A stretch of DNA of 5,096 nucleotides from Zoogloeaceae bacterium. GTDB lineage: Bacteria; Pseudomonadota; Gammaproteobacteria; Burkholderiales; Rhodocyclaceae. How positions within the stretch are numbered: position 1 is the first letter of the stretch; every line of letters begins with the position of its first letter. Below the pieces are notes generated by a model. That model was given only the letters and a program-made list of their open reading frames with translations. It did no database searches and had not been told where the DNA came from. Where the stretch lies: assembly GCA_031282665.1 (NCBI GenBank), contig JAITDH010000142.1, positions 1 to 5,096 on the forward strand. The letters run 5' to 3'. The position numbers were made by a program, and so were the translations under genes. Positions 4,408-5,096 of the stretch are shown here, piece by piece.

Positions 4408-5096
4408 ATGCCAAACACGCGACAACTGGATACTGACCACAGATCACAGACCACTGACCACGAAGCGAGCGCTCTGTCCTCTGTCTCCTGTCCCCTGTCT
4501 CCTGCCTCCTGGTTCGATTCCCATTGTCATCTCAACGCGCCGGAATTCGCCGCTGATCGTGACGCGGTATGGTGGGAGGCATGCCGGGCGGGTGTGCGGG
4601 GCGCTTTGCTGCCGGCGGTCAGCCTGGCCGACTGCGCCGCCGTGGATGCCTGTGTCGAACGCTACGCGGGCTGCGCGCCGGCCTATGGCATTCATCCGCT
4701 TTTCGTCATGCGGGCGGAGATGGAAGATCTGCCGGCGCTTGCCGCGCTGTGCGAACGAAAGCCGCCGGTCGCCATCGGGGAAATCGGCCTGGACGGCTTC
4801 GTCAAAGAAGTGGACTGGGCGCGCCAGGAAACCTTCTTCCAGGCGCAACTCGAACTGGCGCGGAAATTCGACCTGCCCGTCATCCTGCACGCGCGCCGCG
4901 CGGTCGACGCGGTGCTGAAACACCTGCGCCGCATCCGGGTGCGCGGCGGTATCGCGCACGCCTTCAACGGCAGCCCGCAACAGGCCGGGGAATTCCTGCG
5001 CCTGGGATTCAAGCTCGGCTTCGGCGGCAGCCTGACCTATGCCGGCAGCCGCCGCATCCGGGCGCTCGCCGCCAGCCTGCCGGACGAAGCGCTGGT
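4408..5096 (+). CDS. TatD-family metal-dependent hydrolase, YjjV-like (partial, runs off the window)
   Basis: The first 229 codons of a TatD-family protein; the C-terminus lies beyond the window. Family members are metal-dependent amidohydrolase-fold enzymes, several shown to be DNA exonucleases. Metal-site residues are visible: HxH at His39/His41 (WFDSHCHLN), Glu125 in GEIGLD, His161 in VILHARRA and His184 in IAHAFNGS. The final catalytic Asp would lie just past the edge. The stretch HAFNGSPQQAGEFLRLGFKL followed by GFGGSLTY, and the early GIHPLF, resemble E. coli YjjV more than TatD itself. The start at 4408 has a strong ribosome-binding site, but 34 residues precede Trp35, where homologues normally begin. 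This extension (starting MPNTRQLDTDH, Ser/Thr/Asp-rich, no targeting signal) is encoded largely by heptanucleotide repeats. The gene lies 23 bp after tyrA and is probably co-transcribed. The nuclease substrate is not known. Confidence 0.85.
   Translation, partial: MPNTRQLDTDHRSQTTDHEASALSSVSCPLSPASWFDSHCHLNAPEFAADRDAVWWEACRAGVRGALLPAVSLADCAAVDACVERYAGCAPAYGIHPLFVMRAEMEDLPALAALCERKPPVAIGEIGLDGFVKEVDWARQETFFQAQLELARKFDLPVILHARRAVDAVLKHLRRIRVRGGIAHAFNGSPQQAGEFLRLGFKLGFGGSLTYAGSRRIRALAASLPDEAL
4434..4511 (+). repeat. degenerate heptanucleotide repeats, right block
   Basis: Four consecutive 7-nt units of consensus WGAYCAC occupy 4434-4461. Five consecutive units of consensus CTGYCYY occupy 4474-4508, with CTG of a sixth at 4509-4511. 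They are the plus-strand counterparts, in mirrored order, of the two sub-blocks left of the tatD start. All nine units lie in the tatD frame, between the ATG and the conserved core. Short tandem heptanucleotide repeats are well known as a repeat class in cyanobacteria; whether these are related is not known. Confidence 0.78.

Larger units (their letters stand above)
4331..4495. repeat. imperfect inverted repeat spanning the tyrA-tatD junction
   Basis: Bases 4331-4356 and 4470-4495 are inverted copies matching at 25 of 26 positions. Further in, 4370-4387 and 4448-4465 are inverted copies matching at 14 of 18, and most differences are transitions. The two levels are offset by 9 nt because the left side carries an extra GC hairpin at 4356-4370. 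The loop (about 4388-4447) holds the tatD ribosome-binding site and start codon. The structure begins inside tyrA and ends inside the tatD frame. As RNA, the outer stem alone would give about 25 paired bases. Confidence 0.75.

Noticed and set aside
3245..4447. 400-codon minus-strand frame opposite tyrA
   Set aside because: It is an antisense shadow of tyrA, whose own motifs are unambiguous.
4331..4511. CRISPR-like repeat array
   Set aside because: The units are 7 nt, directly abutting and degenerate, with no spacers, so it is a tandem repeat and not a CRISPR.

Overview
The window looks like a chromosomal segment of a high-GC Gram-negative bacterium. It carries an outer-membrane Omp85/TamA-type assembly protein, a ProQ/FinO-domain RNA chaperone, a TyrA and a YjjV-like TatD nuclease. 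Protein style and gene content suggest a betaproteobacterium, possibly Rhodocyclales-like. That placement is inference from sequence character, not from a database search.

Layout. Bases 1-67 hold the 5' end of an unrecognised minus-strand gene (22 codons, with a good GGAG ribosome-binding site). Bases 68-608 carry no supported gene. Within them, 178-525 form a 348-bp non-coding element bounded by perfect 24-bp terminal inverted repeats. Its arms stay similar for roughly 100 bases inward, and its core holds four short hairpins, each with a C(GNA)G triloop. Bases 68-177 show no convincing promoter or other structure. A plausible sigma70 promoter (548-576) lies just right of the element. From there, five genes run rightward: a ProQ/FinO-domain protein (609-1472), a small four-cysteine protein overlapping it by 4 bp (1469-1666), tamA (1675-3417), tyrA (3461-4384) and a TatD-family hydrolase cut by the window end (4408-5096). 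The first three are spaced like one operon. The last two follow after 43-bp and 23-bp gaps and may be read through.

How the genes fit together. ProQ-type proteins act on RNA, TamA works in outer-membrane protein assembly, TyrA makes tyrosine precursors, and TatD-type enzymes are metal-dependent hydrolases. There is no single obvious pathway. tamB is not next to tamA, and aroA is not next to tyrA.

The most unusual part is the tyrA/tatD junction (about 4331-4511). It is built of degenerate 7-nt tandem repeats arranged as a large inverted repeat around the tatD ribosome-binding site. These repeats are translated on both sides. They supply roughly the last 17 residues of TyrA and a 34-residue extension in front of the conserved TatD core. 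Because the unit is 7 nt, gain or loss of one unit would frameshift tatD. Together with the element at 178-525, this shows that the segment has been colonised by small non-autonomous repeat elements.
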